A DNA stretch of 64,000 bases from Alteracholeplasma palmae J233 (GCF_000968055.1 NC_022538.1:1213499-1277498), one strand, 5' to 3'; counted from the first letter of the stretch, positions 1 to 8,467 are shown. Program-made: numbers and translations. The notes: generated by a model not told the origin, from the letters alone.

Positions 1-235
1 GTAAAAAATGAACATGTGTAATGACAGGCTTACTTGAATACTTAGCAGCAAAGTAATTTCTCGGGTTAACTGTATGTGCGTGAAATAAGTCGTATTTTCC
101 TTTATTTACGCTAACACTAAATTCTTCTTTACATAATTCATCAATTAAACTTATTTGTTCTAAAGTCGCAGATAAAACACCTTGTCCTTCAATTTTTTCC
201 CCTACGAAAGACATTCTTATTCTAAAATTTTCCAT
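1..235 (-). CDS. Glycosyltransferase family 4, diglycosyl-diacylglycerol synthase-like (N-terminus only)
   Basis: The gene runs off the left edge, so only 78 codons are visible, starting at the ATG at 235-233. An AAAGGTGAG ribosome site sits about 8 nt upstream. The N-terminus contains GEKIEGQGVLSATLEQ at residues 12-27. It resembles the KGQGV-SAY-EQ signature that I recall from the 1,2-diacylglycerol-3-glucose glycosyltransferases of Acholeplasma and streptococci (DGS/CpoA type). DLFHAHTVNP and VITHVHF at about residues 54-77 are typical of the acceptor domain of GT4 enzymes. By family, such an enzyme adds the second sugar to a membrane glucolipid on the inner membrane face. The catalytic EX7E motif lies outside the window, so substrate and completeness are unproven. 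Another GT4 enzyme is the alternative. Confidence 0.6.
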   Translation of the reverse strand, partial: MENFRIRMSFVGEKIEGQGVLSATLEQISLIDELCKEEFSVSVNKGKYDLFHAHTVNPRNYFAAKYSSKPVITHVHFL

Positions 236-349
236 ATTGTTAATCTCACCTTTTCATAAATACAAATAAAACAGCACTCTTATTATATACGAAATCAGTA
301 TATTTGTCTATCTTTAGATTTTAATACACTGACTCTTAATTATAAAAAA

Positions 350-365
350 GGGACTGTAACGAAAT
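350..365. repeat. IS1182 left terminal inverted repeat
   Basis: GGGACTGTAACGAAAT matches the reverse complement of 2076-2091 at 15 of 16 positions. Confidence 0.9.
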
Positions 366-390
366 AAAAGTAACAGTCTATAAAACAAAA

Positions 391-421
391 AAGCCGCTCT
401 AGAATCCTAGGGCGGTTTTTT
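391..421. terminator. Intrinsic terminator inside the IS left end
   Basis: A 9-bp stem (394-402 with 407-415, one G-U pair, AATC loop) is flanked by an A tract on the left and six T's on the right, so it can stop transcription from either side. It lies just ahead of the transposase -10 box. It should block read-through from the neighbourhood into the transposase gene, a known self-limiting device of insertion sequences. Confidence 0.8.
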
Positions 422-423
422 GG

Positions 424-436
424 TATAATTATAGTA
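424..436 (+). promoter_or_regulatory. Transposase promoter giving a leaderless mRNA
   Basis: A perfect TATAAT at 424-429 would start transcription about 7 nt on, at the A of the ATG (436). There is no Shine-Dalgarno sequence before this ATG, so the message is probably leaderless. I see no good -35 box; that position falls in the terminator stem. Confidence 0.6.
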
Positions 437-1935
437 TGCAAACACAACAAAATATACAACATAATTTTAACCCAAAACAGTTAAAATTACCACTACAATT
501 AGACATAAAAATTCCTTTTGATAGTGAAGTTCGTACATTTGATGAAGTATTTAGAAAATTGGAGATAAAAAAATACTTAAATAGCTCAAAAGACCCAAGA
601 GGTCGTATGGGTTATAATCCGGTTCAAATGTTAAAACTGATCATGTTTTGTCAAATGGAAAAGATTCAATCTTTAAGAGATATGGCAAAAGCTGCTAGAA
701 ATGATATTAGAATCATGTGGCTTACAGATGAATTAATGCCAAGTCATCAAACAATAAAAACCTTTATGGATAAATACTTAGTTAAAGGAATAGATGAAAT
801 CTTTTATGAACTAAGTAAGTACTTAATAAAAAAAGAATCTATTGATACAGATAAATTATATATAGATGGTACTAAAATAGAATCGGTGGCTAATAAATAT
901 AGTTTTACATGGCGTGGTTCTATTGAAAAGTTTAGAGATAAGTTATATAAAAAAATAACCAAACAGATAGAATCCTTAAATAAAAGATATGAAGACTCAG
1001 ATATCTTCTTTCCAATACATGAAACATATAACACTGATAATTTAAATAGCATCAAAGACTTTCTACTTAATGAGATAGATAGGGAATTAATAGAGTTTAA
1101 ATATGGTAAAGGTCAAAGAAAAACTACTTTACAAAGAGATTATGAACATATCTTAGAATATTTAGCTAAACTTGTAGAGTATGAAAGACATTTAAAGATT
1201 ATGGGTAATGATAGAAACTCATATGCTAAAACAGATATAGACGCGACTTTTATGCATATGAAAGAAGATCATATGCGTAATAGTCAATTAAAACCAGGGT
1301 ATAATATACAAATTGGTGTATCAAATGAATATATCCTACATCTAGATATCTATAAAGAACGTAGTGATTATAAAACTTTGATTCCTTTTTTAGAAGGATT
1401 TAAGAAAAGTTATGACTTCTATCCAAAATATCCAGTAGCGGATGCTGGATATGGTGGATTAACGAATTATCGTTATTTAAAACTAAACGATATGGAGCTT
1501 TATCAAAAATATGCAATGTATGCTAAAGATACGCATGACAAAAAAAGAATGAAAGATCCATATTTTCCATTTAACCTTACTAAATCAGGTAATGATTATT
1601 TAACACCTAATGGAGATACTTTAAAGTATCTCTATAGAAATAATCGAGGTAATGATGTATATGAATTACCAAATGGTAAGCGTAAAGAGATTAATGATGA
1701 AAATCTTACATATCAAAAAGAGGTGATTAAAAATCTAACATCACCATTAGGGATTGAATTAAGAGTTCAAAGGTCAATTCAAGTTGAAGGTGCTTTTGGA
1801 GTGATTAAAGAAGCATTTAAAGTAAGAAGATTTAGACGAAGATTAACTCATAATGTTAAAATGGAGTTTTATTTAACAGCTATTGGATATAATTTAAGAA
1901 AATATCATAATAAAAAGTATAGAATAACAGAATAG
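436..1935 (+). CDS. IS1182-family transposase
   Basis: The 499-residue DDE transposase is full length for the family. The N-terminal half has the DUF772-type region, with GRMGYNPVQMLKLIMF (57-72) followed by SLRDMAKAARNDI and MPSHQTIKTFM (101-111). The DDE core starts with D144 in LYIDGTKIES, continues with VADAGYGG and ends with the QVEGAFGVIKEAFKVRRFRRR block that carries the catalytic Glu. No frameshift or stop interrupts it. Expression should be weak and self-limited because of the terminator hairpin upstream and the leaderless start. Confidence 0.93.
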   Translation: MQTQQNIQHNFNPKQLKLPLQLDIKIPFDSEVRTFDEVFRKLEIKKYLNSSKDPRGRMGYNPVQMLKLIMFCQMEKIQSLRDMAKAARNDIRIMWLTDELMPSHQTIKTFMDKYLVKGIDEIFYELSKYLIKKESIDTDKLYIDGTKIESVANKYSFTWRGSIEKFRDKLYKKITKQIESLNKRYEDSDIFFPIHETYNTDNLNSIKDFLLNEIDRELIEFKYGKGQRKTTLQRDYEHILEYLAKLVEYERHLKIMGNDRNSYAKTDIDATFMHMKEDHMRNSQLKPGYNIQIGVSNEYILHLDIYKERSDYKTLIPFLEGFKKSYDFYPKYPVADAGYGGLTNYRYLKLNDMELYQKYAMYAKDTHDKKRMKDPYFPFNLTKSGNDYLTPNGDTLKYLYRNNRGNDVYELPNGKRKEINDENLTYQKEVIKNLTSPLGIELRVQRSIQVEGAFGVIKEAFKVRRFRRRLTHNVKMEFYLTAIGYNLRKYHNKKYRITE

Positions 1936-1952
1936 ATATCCACAATAAACTT

Positions 1953-1978
1953 AAGATTTTAATAGAATCTTCTTTTAT
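1953..1978 (+). terminator. Weak hairpin after the transposase
   Basis: AAGATT (1953-1958) pairs with AATCTT (1966-1971) over a 7-nt loop, and CTTTTATC follows. It could end the transposase mRNA, but the stem is A/T-only apart from one pair. Confidence 0.4.
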
Positions 1979-2075
1979 CATGCTTAAAAATAGATGTTTT
2001 TTGATTTTATCCACATAGTTCACGGTAGATATAAGAAAAAAAGAACTGTTAAGTTCTGAAGTAGTGAATTACTTC

Positions 2076-2091
2076 ATTTCTTTACAGTCCC
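2076..2091. repeat. IS1182 right terminal inverted repeat
   Basis: ATTTCTTTACAGTCCC is the inverted partner of 350-365, with one mismatch. Confidence 0.9.
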
Positions 2092-2273
2092 ATGTCATGT
2101 ACCTATTTCATTTTAAGATAATATATTTAAGCATATACTTAGTTTCTCATAATAAAATAAAATTTTTATCATTTTTTATCAGAAAACAACCTTTTTATGA
2201 GTACTGTTAGCGCTCATTTAAATATCCTAAATTCGTGTTTTAATTCTATTTATTTAAAAATCTATTTGATAAC

Positions 2274-3536
2274 TTATATTCCTAAAGATCCAATTGAAAC
2301 AACATATATACCATCTTCTCTTCTATAGGAACTATTCCCACCTGTTAATACCATTAAAAATGATGGTTTATTCATTTTTTTATCATCTATTTTACTAACA
2401 AGATTGTTTAAAGATTTGATTGCGTCAGGTATCAAATGATCAGCAAGTTTTATTTCAATTGCCCCCCATTGGCCATTATCTAAATGAATGATTGCATCAC
2501 ACTCTAGACCGCTTTTATCTCTATAATGATACACATTTCCACCTAGTCCATCTGCATAAACTCGCAAATCTCTTATGCACATAGACTCAAAAAATAATCC
2601 CATTGTATTAAAATCAGTTAATAAATCATTGGGAGAAATCCCCAGTGCTGCAGTTGCTATTGAAGGATCAATAAAATGCCTTGTTGGTGATGTTCTAACT
2701 ACAACTTTTGAACGAAGATTTGGATTCCATGCAGATAAATCTTCAATTACATGAAGACTCTTCAAAATAGTCAAGTACTTGCTTATTGTAACATCAGATA
2801 TAAGATTATCAGTATTTTTTAAATCTTCAACCAAAGTAGAAATAGTAGCTTGTGTTGATATATTTCTTGATAAGGTTTTCATTAGAGATCTCATTTTATC
2901 AATATCTCGTATTGTTTCATCAACATTATTGATATCATAATCAATTAATGCATCATAGTAATTTTTAACTTGTTGTAGAGCAGCCTTCTCTTCAAGATTA
3001 ACCGCGACTGGCCAACCTCCTCTACAAATTAAAAAGGCTAATTTTTTAATCGTTAAATCATTTATAGCAGGGCTTACAGTCTTATTTAAAAACAAAGATC
3101 TAAGTGATATTTTACCATCAGAATCATCAGATTCTAATAAACTCATAGTCCTCATTTTTAATCTTGCTATTCTACCCACACCTGAATGAAGGATTTCTTC
3201 ACTTCTAGTAGGTACTGCAGATCCAGTTAAGATAAACTGTCCCATTTTACTTCTATTATCTACTTCATGTCTAACTGCATCCCAAAGAATTGGAGCAACT
3301 TGCCATTCATCAATCAATCTTGGATTAGCTCCAGCTAATATCATTTCTGGAGCAACTCTTGCAAAATTAAGATTTGAAACTCTATTTTTAGGATCATCCA
3401 TAACAATAAAGCTTTTACAAAATTGTTTTGCTGTTGTTGTTTTCCCTGTCCATTTGGGCCCTTCAATTAGTACAGCACCGCTTGCAGTTAATAAAAATTC
3501 TATTTGACTATCAACAATTCTTTTTTTATATGCCAT
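2274..3536 (-). CDS. AAA+ ATPase with C-terminal DUF4143 domain
   Basis: This 420-residue protein has a Walker A motif, GPKWTGKT (26-33), and a Walker B-like LIDEWQ (74-79). These are typical of the AAA_14/DUF4143 family. The C-terminal half has the DUF4143 region, including GLECDAIIHLDN and GAIEIKLA, an E-x-D / E-x-K arrangement reminiscent of the restriction-endonuclease fold. The molecular job of this family is not known, and such genes are usually scattered accessory genes. The start is well supported by AGGAGGCTGATATATTT ahead of the ATG. The gene is isolated between an IS element and a tandem-repeat array, so it is probably acquired DNA. Confidence 0.85.
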   Translation of the reverse strand: MAYKKRIVDSQIEFLLTASGAVLIEGPKWTGKTTTAKQFCKSFIVMDDPKNRVSNLNFARVAPEMILAGANPRLIDEWQVAPILWDAVRHEVDNRSKMGQFILTGSAVPTRSEEILHSGVGRIARLKMRTMSLLESDDSDGKISLRSLFLNKTVSPAINDLTIKKLAFLICRGGWPVAVNLEEKAALQQVKNYYDALIDYDINNVDETIRDIDKMRSLMKTLSRNISTQATISTLVEDLKNTDNLISDVTISKYLTILKSLHVIEDLSAWNPNLRSKVVVRTSPTRHFIDPSIATAALGISPNDLLTDFNTMGLFFESMCIRDLRVYADGLGGNVYHYRDKSGLECDAIIHLDNGQWGAIEIKLADHLIPDAIKSLNNLVSKIDDKKMNKPSFLMVLTGGNSSYRREDGIYVVSIGSLGI

Positions 3537-3559
3537 AAATATATCAGCCTCCTAGGTTT

Positions 3560-3565
3560 ATTATA
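3560..3565 (-). promoter_or_regulatory. -10 box of the DUF4143 ATPase gene
   Basis: A TATAAT on the minus strand lies about 24 nt before the start codon. Any -35 element would lie inside the first unit of the 23-bp repeat, so repeat DNA forms the upstream half of this promoter. Confidence 0.55.
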
Positions 3566-3570
3566 TCACA

Positions 3571-3854
3571 CTTTGCTTTTTGGCGATAGTTTGCTTTGCT
3601 TTTTGGCGATAGTTTGCTTTGCTTTTTGGCGATAGTTTGCTTTGCTTTTTGGCGATAGTTTGCTTTGCTTTTTGGCGATAGTTTGCTTTGCTTTTTGGCG
3701 ATAGTTTGCTTTGCTTTTTGGCGATAGTTTGCTTTGCTTTTTGGCGATAGTTTGCTTTGCTTTTTGGCGATAGTTTGCTTTGCTTTTTGGCGATAGTTTG
3801 CTTTGCTTTTTGGCGATAGTTTGCTTTGCTTTTTGGCGATAGTTTGCTTTGCTT
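3571..3854. repeat. Twelve perfect 23-bp tandem repeats
   Basis: Twelve identical 23-bp units occupy 3571-3846 (plus-strand unit begins CTTTGCTTTTTGGCGATAG). A further partial unit, CTTTGCTT, runs to 3854. No unit differs by a single base. The array fills the gap between the glmS terminator and the promoter of the DUF4143 ATPase. Because 23 is not a multiple of 3, the array is open in more than one frame, but nothing suggests it is translated. Confidence 0.97.
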
Positions 3855-3867
3855 ATTATAAATAAAT

Positions 3868-3897
3868 ACTCCCTCAAAAAAATTCATTTGAGGGAGT
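3868..3897 (-). terminator. glmS terminator
   Basis: An 11-bp perfect stem (3868-3878 with 3887-3897) begins about 20 nt after the glmS stop codon. On the minus strand it is followed by ATTTATTT. Confidence 0.8.
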
Positions 3898-3919
3898 AAC
3901 TTAATTTAACTATTAAATT

Positions 3920-5698
3920 TTATTCTACTGTAACAGATTTAGCTAAATTTCTTGGTTTATCAATATCAAATCCAAGATTTAATGCTGCATAGTATGAAAT
4001 AAGTTGTGTTGGTACAACCATTACAAGTGGTGTTAATAATGGGTGAACATCATCTAAGATAATGTCATCACCTTTTTGTTTAAGTGATTCTAGTGTAACA
4101 ATAATTGGGATTGCCCCTCTAGATTTTACTTCATGTAAATTAGATCTAGTATTTAGGTTAATAGTTTCATCAGAGATTAAAGCAATCACTGGTGTACCAT
4201 CTTCAATTAAGGCAATAGTACCATGTTTAAGTTCACCAGCAGCAAACCCTTCTGTATGAATATAAGAGATTTCTTTTAGTTTTAAAGCAGCTTCTAGGGC
4301 TGTTGCATAATCTATACCACGTCCTATATAAAAGGCGTGTTCTTTCTTAAAATACTTAGATACAAGTGCTTGTAAATTTTCTGTATCTGCTAAGAAGTTT
4401 TCAATGGCTTGAGCAACTTTAGATAATTCTAATTTAAGATCAAAGTCTTTAGCAGATAGTTCATATGCTAATATTGCTAAAACTGATATTTGAGCAATAT
4501 AAGCTTTTGTGGATGCTACTGCTATTTCTGGTCCTGCATAGATTTCTAATGCATAATCTGCTTCTCTAGCAAGGGTTGATGTAATGACATTTGTGATTGT
4601 TAGAGTTTTATATTTATTAGATCTTAAGTATGTAAGGCATGCTCTTAGGTCTGCTGTTTCTCCACTTTGTGAGATTAAGATAAAGAATGGATTAGTATCT
4701 AGTATAGGTCTATAATATGCAAATTCTGATGCTATATGTACTTCTACTGGTTTATTAGTAAGTTGTTCTAATAAACGTTTACCTACAAGGCCTGCGTGCA
4801 TTGAAGTTCCAGCAGCAAGTATATAGATTCTACTACTATTGTTAATTGATTTAATTAATGAAGGATTAAGATTAATTTCATAGTTATTAAAGTATTTAGA
4901 AATGATATTTCTAATCACTCCTGGTTGTTCATTAATTTCTTTTAACATGAAATGATCATAGTTGCCTTTTTCAGCAGCAGCAACATCTATGTTAAGTGGT
5001 TTAAATTTAATATCTAATTCTTCATGATCATAGTTATAGAATTTAATACCATTTTTAGTAGTTACTACAAATGTTTTATCTTCTATGACATGATACTCAG
5101 TTGCGTATCCTGCTAGAGCTAAAACATCTGATGAAATAGTAAACCCTTGTGTGTTTTTACCTACTAATAGTGGTGGTTTATCTTTAGCTGCATATAATTT
5201 ATCTGGATTTTGTGTATCTAGTATTAAAAGAGCATATGAACCATGTAATAGTTTTAAAGTAGTTAAGATAGCATTTTCTACTTCCATGTAAGTAGCAAAT
5301 CCTTCTATTAAATGAGCTATGACTTCAGTATCTGTTTCACTTAAGAAGGTATGTCCTTTTAAGTATTGTTCTTTAAGTTGTGAAAAGTTTTCTATAACAC
5401 CATTATGTACAATCATAAATCTACCTGAAGGTGATTTATGAGGGTGTGCATTAAGGGTTGTTACTTTACCGTGTGTTGCCCATCTAGTATGTCCAATGCC
5501 TATGTTAGATAATATTTTATTTGTTGATTTAGAAAGTACTGATACTCTTCCTACATCTTTATAGATATCAAATAGATTATCTTTGTTTAAAATAGCAAGT
5601 CCAGCTGAATCATAACCTCTATATTCTAAACGTTCTAATCCATGAATAATGATATCTCTTGCGTTATTTGTTCCTATGTATCCTACAATTCCGCACAT
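3920..5698 (-). CDS. glmS: Glutamine-fructose-6-phosphate aminotransferase (isomerizing)
   Basis: GlmS makes glucosamine-6-phosphate from fructose-6-phosphate and glutamine, the first step to UDP-GlcNAc, which feeds the capsule locus next door. At 592 residues it is full length. It starts MCGIVGYIG, with Cys2 as the class II amidotransferase nucleophile, followed by GHTRWATHG and the SETDTEV loop. Two SIS isomerase domains follow, with SQSGETADLRACL and ASTKAYIAQ, and the C-terminus is DKPRNLAKSVTVE. AGGAG lies well placed before the ATG. The upstream gap is only 112 bp, too short for a glmS ribozyme, so control must differ from that of the Bacillus gene. Confidence 0.97.
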   Translation of the reverse strand: MCGIVGYIGTNNARDIIIHGLERLEYRGYDSAGLAILNKDNLFDIYKDVGRVSVLSKSTNKILSNIGIGHTRWATHGKVTTLNAHPHKSPSGRFMIVHNGVIENFSQLKEQYLKGHTFLSETDTEVIAHLIEGFATYMEVENAILTTLKLLHGSYALLILDTQNPDKLYAAKDKPPLLVGKNTQGFTISSDVLALAGYATEYHVIEDKTFVVTTKNGIKFYNYDHEELDIKFKPLNIDVAAAEKGNYDHFMLKEINEQPGVIRNIISKYFNNYEINLNPSLIKSINNSSRIYILAAGTSMHAGLVGKRLLEQLTNKPVEVHIASEFAYYRPILDTNPFFILISQSGETADLRACLTYLRSNKYKTLTITNVITSTLAREADYALEIYAGPEIAVASTKAYIAQISVLAILAYELSAKDFDLKLELSKVAQAIENFLADTENLQALVSKYFKKEHAFYIGRGIDYATALEAALKLKEISYIHTEGFAAGELKHGTIALIEDGTPVIALISDETINLNTRSNLHEVKSRGAIPIIVTLESLKQKGDDIILDDVHPLLTPLVMVVPTQLISYYAALNLGFDIDKPRNLAKSVTVE

Positions 5699-5732
5699 GT
5701 TTTTTGTCTCCTGCGTTGTTAGATTAAAAATA

Positions 5733-5764
5733 AAACACTAGAAAGTGAATATTTCCTAGTGTTT
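5733..5764 (-). terminator. Terminator of the capsule operon (after wecB)
   Basis: AAACACTAGAAA (5733-5744) pairs with TTTCCTAGTGTTT (5752-5764), with a single bulge. On the minus strand it is followed by TATTTTTAATC. It lies about 50 nt past the wecB stop and also overlaps the start of the glmS leader. Confidence 0.75.
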
Positions 5765-5770
5765 ATTATA
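5765..5770 (-). promoter_or_regulatory. -10 box of glmS
   Basis: A TATAAT on the minus strand would start transcription near 5758, inside the capsule-operon terminator hairpin. I see no convincing -35 hexamer in the A-rich sequence upstream. Confidence 0.5.
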
Positions 5771-5810
5771 TCATGTTTTTATTTTTTTTATAAAAATACT
5801 TTAAATTATA

Positions 5811-6914
5811 TTAAATATCAGTAAACCCATGTTCTATGATATCTGCAATTCGTTGACTTGATTTTCCATCCCCATATGGATTGCTGGATTTAGCCATTTC
5901 AGCATACAATTTTTTATTTATTAATAACTCTTTGAAAGAATAGTATATATTATCTTCATCTGTTCCAACTAATTTCAAAGTTCCTGCTTTTATGCCTTCT
6001 GGACGTTCTGTTGTCTCCCTCATAACTAGAACTGGTTTTCCTAGGCTAGGAGCCTCTTCTTGTATTCCACCGCTATCAGTTAAAATTAAATACGCATGAT
6101 TCATAAAATTATGAAAATCAATAACTTCTAAGGGTTCTATAATTTTAATTCGGTCTTCATTCCCGAGAATCTCTCTCGCTGTTTCTCTAACTATAGGATT
6201 CATGTGTATAGGATAAATAGCTTTGACATCTGGGTGTTCTAAAATTATTCTTTTTATTGCCCTGAACATTTGTTTTAACGGTTCCCCTAAATTCTCTCTT
6301 CTATGCGCAGTAATCATTATCAATTTTGATCCTTTAGCCCACTCTAAATGCTCATGTACATAATTTTTTCTAACTGTAGTACTTAACGCATCAATAGCTG
6401 TATTTCCGGTAATATATATATTATTATTAATTTTTTCATTAAGTAAGTTGTTACGAGCTTGTTCTGTTGGTGCAAAGTGATATTTAGAGATAAGACTGAC
6501 TGCACGCCTATTAAATTCCTCAGGAAATGGTGAATTTATGTCATATGTCCTTAGCCCTGCTTCAACATGGCCAACCTCTACATTTTTATAGAATGATGCT
6601 AATGCAGCTGCAAATGTTGTAGTTGTATCCCCATGAACTAAAACTATATCTGGTGTAATTTTTTCAATAAGTTCTTTAGTCTTTTCAAGTATAGTACATG
6701 TAATATCAAACAGTGTTTGCTTATTTTTCATTATAGAAAAATCATAATCCGGTATGATATTAAAAACATTAAGCACCTGATCCAACATTTGTCTATGTTG
6801 TCCAGTAACACAAACAACAATTTCTAAATTTCTCCTTTTTTTAAGTTCTATTATAAGTGGGCACATTTTAATTGCCTCAGGTCTTGTACCAAATACCACT
6901 AATACTTTTTTCAT
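5811..6914 (-). CDS. wecB: UDP-N-acetylglucosamine 2-epimerase (non-hydrolysing)
   Basis: WecB/MnaA interconverts UDP-GlcNAc and UDP-ManNAc in the cytoplasm. The 367-residue length is typical. Diagnostic blocks are VVFGTRPEAIKMCPLI at the N-terminus, VHGDTTTTFAAALASFY, HVEAGLRT, PEEFNRR, the TAHRREN loop and SGGIQEEAPSLGKPVLVMRETTERPE. It is the last gene of the capsule operon and overlaps the GT32 gene by 4 bp (ATGA). No UDP-ManNAc dehydrogenase is in the window, so the product may be used as ManNAc itself. Confidence 0.96.
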   Translation of the reverse strand: MKKVLVVFGTRPEAIKMCPLIIELKKRRNLEIVVCVTGQHRQMLDQVLNVFNIIPDYDFSIMKNKQTLFDITCTILEKTKELIEKITPDIVLVHGDTTTTFAAALASFYKNVEVGHVEAGLRTYDINSPFPEEFNRRAVSLISKYHFAPTEQARNNLLNEKINNNIYITGNTAIDALSTTVRKNYVHEHLEWAKGSKLIMITAHRRENLGEPLKQMFRAIKRIILEHPDVKAIYPIHMNPIVRETAREILGNEDRIKIIEPLEVIDFHNFMNHAYLILTDSGGIQEEAPSLGKPVLVMRETTERPEGIKAGTLKLVGTDEDNIYYSFKELLINKKLYAEMAKSSNPYGDGKSSQRIADIIEHGFTDI

Positions 6915-7726
6915 TTTCTTTTTTTATCCTTTCTTTTTCTAAACTTATATTTTAATGATCCAATAAAACCTTTTTCTGATATTGCAGTCCCTATTCTTGA
7001 AATAGTACCACCTATTTTTTTACCAAAAATTTTTACTAGTAAAATATTTTTTTGTCTATTTTTTTTTTGTTTTTCAGTAAGCCAAGACCCCTTAAAATGA
7101 TGTATTGTATATGTATTTTCAGTTACAAATACTTTGCCATCCTTCCAATTTTTTGCACAAAAATAATCAAAAGGATAAATCATTAAACCCTCTTTTAAAT
7201 TTTGAATCTCCTGTTTGTGTTCCCATCCATATTTTTGCGCTGTAATTTTAGTAATCAAGATGGTATTAGGAGTTAAATCTAGTTCTCCATTTTCCTGAAT
7301 CAAAGTTTTTCCATCATATTCATCCAATATATCCTTAATCCACGGATGACCCTTTTCTGATGCCATTAATCCTGTAACAGAATATTCGTTATTTTCCATT
7401 CCAGTAAAAGCCCTGTTTTTGAGAAAAATGTCTAGATTCTTGATTACTTCAACATCAGAATCCATGTAAATTCCCCCATAATTATACAGTGCAAATAATC
7501 TTACATAGTCAGTGATAAAAGCCCATTTCTTGTTTTCGTATGCTTGCTTTGTATAAATATTAGACATTACATCAAAATTTTCTTCATTCCATAAAATTAT
7601 CTTATATTCAGGGCAGTAATTCTTCCAAGACTCAATAATTTTAAGTGTTTCTGTATCTATTTCATTCCCTCCAAACCAACAATAATGTATTATTTTAGGT
7701 ATCATTTTAATTTTTTGTATATTCAT
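6911..7726 (-). CDS. GT32-family capsular glycosyltransferase
   Basis: The 271-residue protein begins, after a short lead, with MIPKIIHYCWFGG, and has the DXD motif GGIYMDSDVEV that binds nucleotide-sugar metal. Both are typical of the Gly_transf_sug (GT32) family seen in capsule clusters. It transfers an unknown sugar during repeat-unit assembly. Two starts are possible, at 7726 and at the conserved MIPK (7705). Neither has a Shine-Dalgarno sequence, which is unusual for this window. The DNA just upstream is the decayed IS110 element, so the original start region may have been damaged. The basic C-terminus may bind the membrane. Confidence 0.8.
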   Translation of the reverse strand: MNIQKIKMIPKIIHYCWFGGNEIDTETLKIIESWKNYCPEYKIILWNEENFDVMSNIYTKQAYENKKWAFITDYVRLFALYNYGGIYMDSDVEVIKNLDIFLKNRAFTGMENNEYSVTGLMASEKGHPWIKDILDEYDGKTLIQENGELDLTPNTILITKITAQKYGWEHKQEIQNLKEGLMIYPFDYFCAKNWKDGKVFVTENTYTIHHFKGSWLTEKQKKNRQKNILLVKIFGKKIGGTISRIGTAISEKGFIGSLKYKFRKRKDKKRK

Positions 7727-7884
7727 TAGTATAATAATATTAACTTTGAATATACTGTCCTTTCATTTAATTTTATTACTATAATATTAATAGGTACTGT
7801 GGATTTGAGTCATATTTTTGTAGTTAGACTATTATAAGAAATTTAGCATGCGTTCCTGTTTTTAACTATCAATTAGTTTATTGA
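7727..7884. other. Gap before the IS110 remnant
   Basis: I see no gene or clear signal here. It is AT-rich and probably derives from the insertion that split the capsule operon. Confidence 0.4.
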
Positions 7885-8390
7885 CGCTTTAACAATTCCA
7901 ACGAAGGTTTTAGCCTTTTATTAACTGAACTTAAAGTTCTAGGAGATCCTACTAAAATAAAAGTAGGTATAGGATCAACAGGTCACTACGGTGTTAACTT
8001 AAAATTATTTCTGATCACAGAAGGTTATACCTTCATGGAATTCAATCCTTACTTAACAAGTCAGTTTTCGAAGGCTTTCTTGTTAAACGGTGCCCAAACC
8101 GATAAAATTGATTCTGAAATTATTTCTAAGTACTTAAGTGTGTAGATTACGATAACCTACACACTCAATTTTGTCACATTAATGACTTAAAAGACTTGGT
8201 ATGTTTAAGAAATAATTGTATTCAAGAGTGCTTAAGAGAACTTGTTAATTTAACTAATGTTCTTGATAAGATATTTTCTAAATTTAAACCCTTATTTAAC
8301 AATAATTTTGGCGTTACAGCTCTTTTTATCTTAGAAAACTAACTTCTAAAGATAAAATATCAAAACTTTTTAAAACACACTTTAATTAAC
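7885..8390 (+). pseudogene. IS110-family transposase remnant
   Basis: The conceptual translation from 7885 reads RFNNSNEGFSLLL, then VGIGSTGHYGVNLKLFL, FNPYLTSQFSK and AQTDKIDSEIISKYL, ending in a stop at 8143. These are the middle blocks of the IS110 DEDD domain (ESTGHYW-like, NP, KTDKIDA-like). A second block in another frame, LKDLVCLRNNCIQECL to FGVTALFILEN, matches the next region and ends at 8342. The N-terminus, start codon and transposase_20 domain are missing. It lies on the opposite strand within the capsule operon. Confidence 0.8.
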
Positions 8391-8436
8391 TTCATGATAT
8401 ATAATTGGAATTACAATCCAAATCAATTAATTCAGC

Positions 8437-8467
8437 ATCTAAAATTTAAGTAGTCTAGATTTTAGAT
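8437..8467. repeat. Inverted repeat downstream of wzx
   Basis: ATCTAAAAT (8437-8445) and ATTTTAGAT (8459-8467) form a 9-bp perfect but A/T-rich stem about 75 nt past the flippase stop. There is no T tract on the minus strand, so it is a poor terminator. Confidence 0.35.

Larger units (their letters stand above)
350..2091 (+). mobile_element. Complete IS1182-family insertion sequence
   Basis: The 1742-bp element is bounded by 16-bp terminal inverted repeats. The left end is GGGACTGTAACGAAAT (350-365), and the right end (2076-2091) is its complement with one mismatch. It carries one intact transposase gene on the plus strand, opposite to almost every host gene here. I see no target duplication: the flanks read TATAAAAAA and ATGTCATGT. 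Because the ends and the gene are intact, the copy may be recent or active. Confidence 0.9.

Noticed and set aside
3571-3854. CRISPR array
   Set aside because: The units are directly adjacent with no unique spacers, and there are no cas genes.
3561-3887. Two overlapping 103-108 codon frames across the 23-bp repeats
   Set aside because: They exist only because the repeat lacks stop codons in more than one frame; no ribosome site and repeated low-complexity Lys/Gln/Ser sequence.
5699-5810. glmS ribozyme or riboswitch
   Set aside because: The gap is too short and is filled by a terminator and promoter.
8437-8467. Terminator of the wzx gene
   Set aside because: The stem is A/T-rich and no T tract follows on the minus strand.
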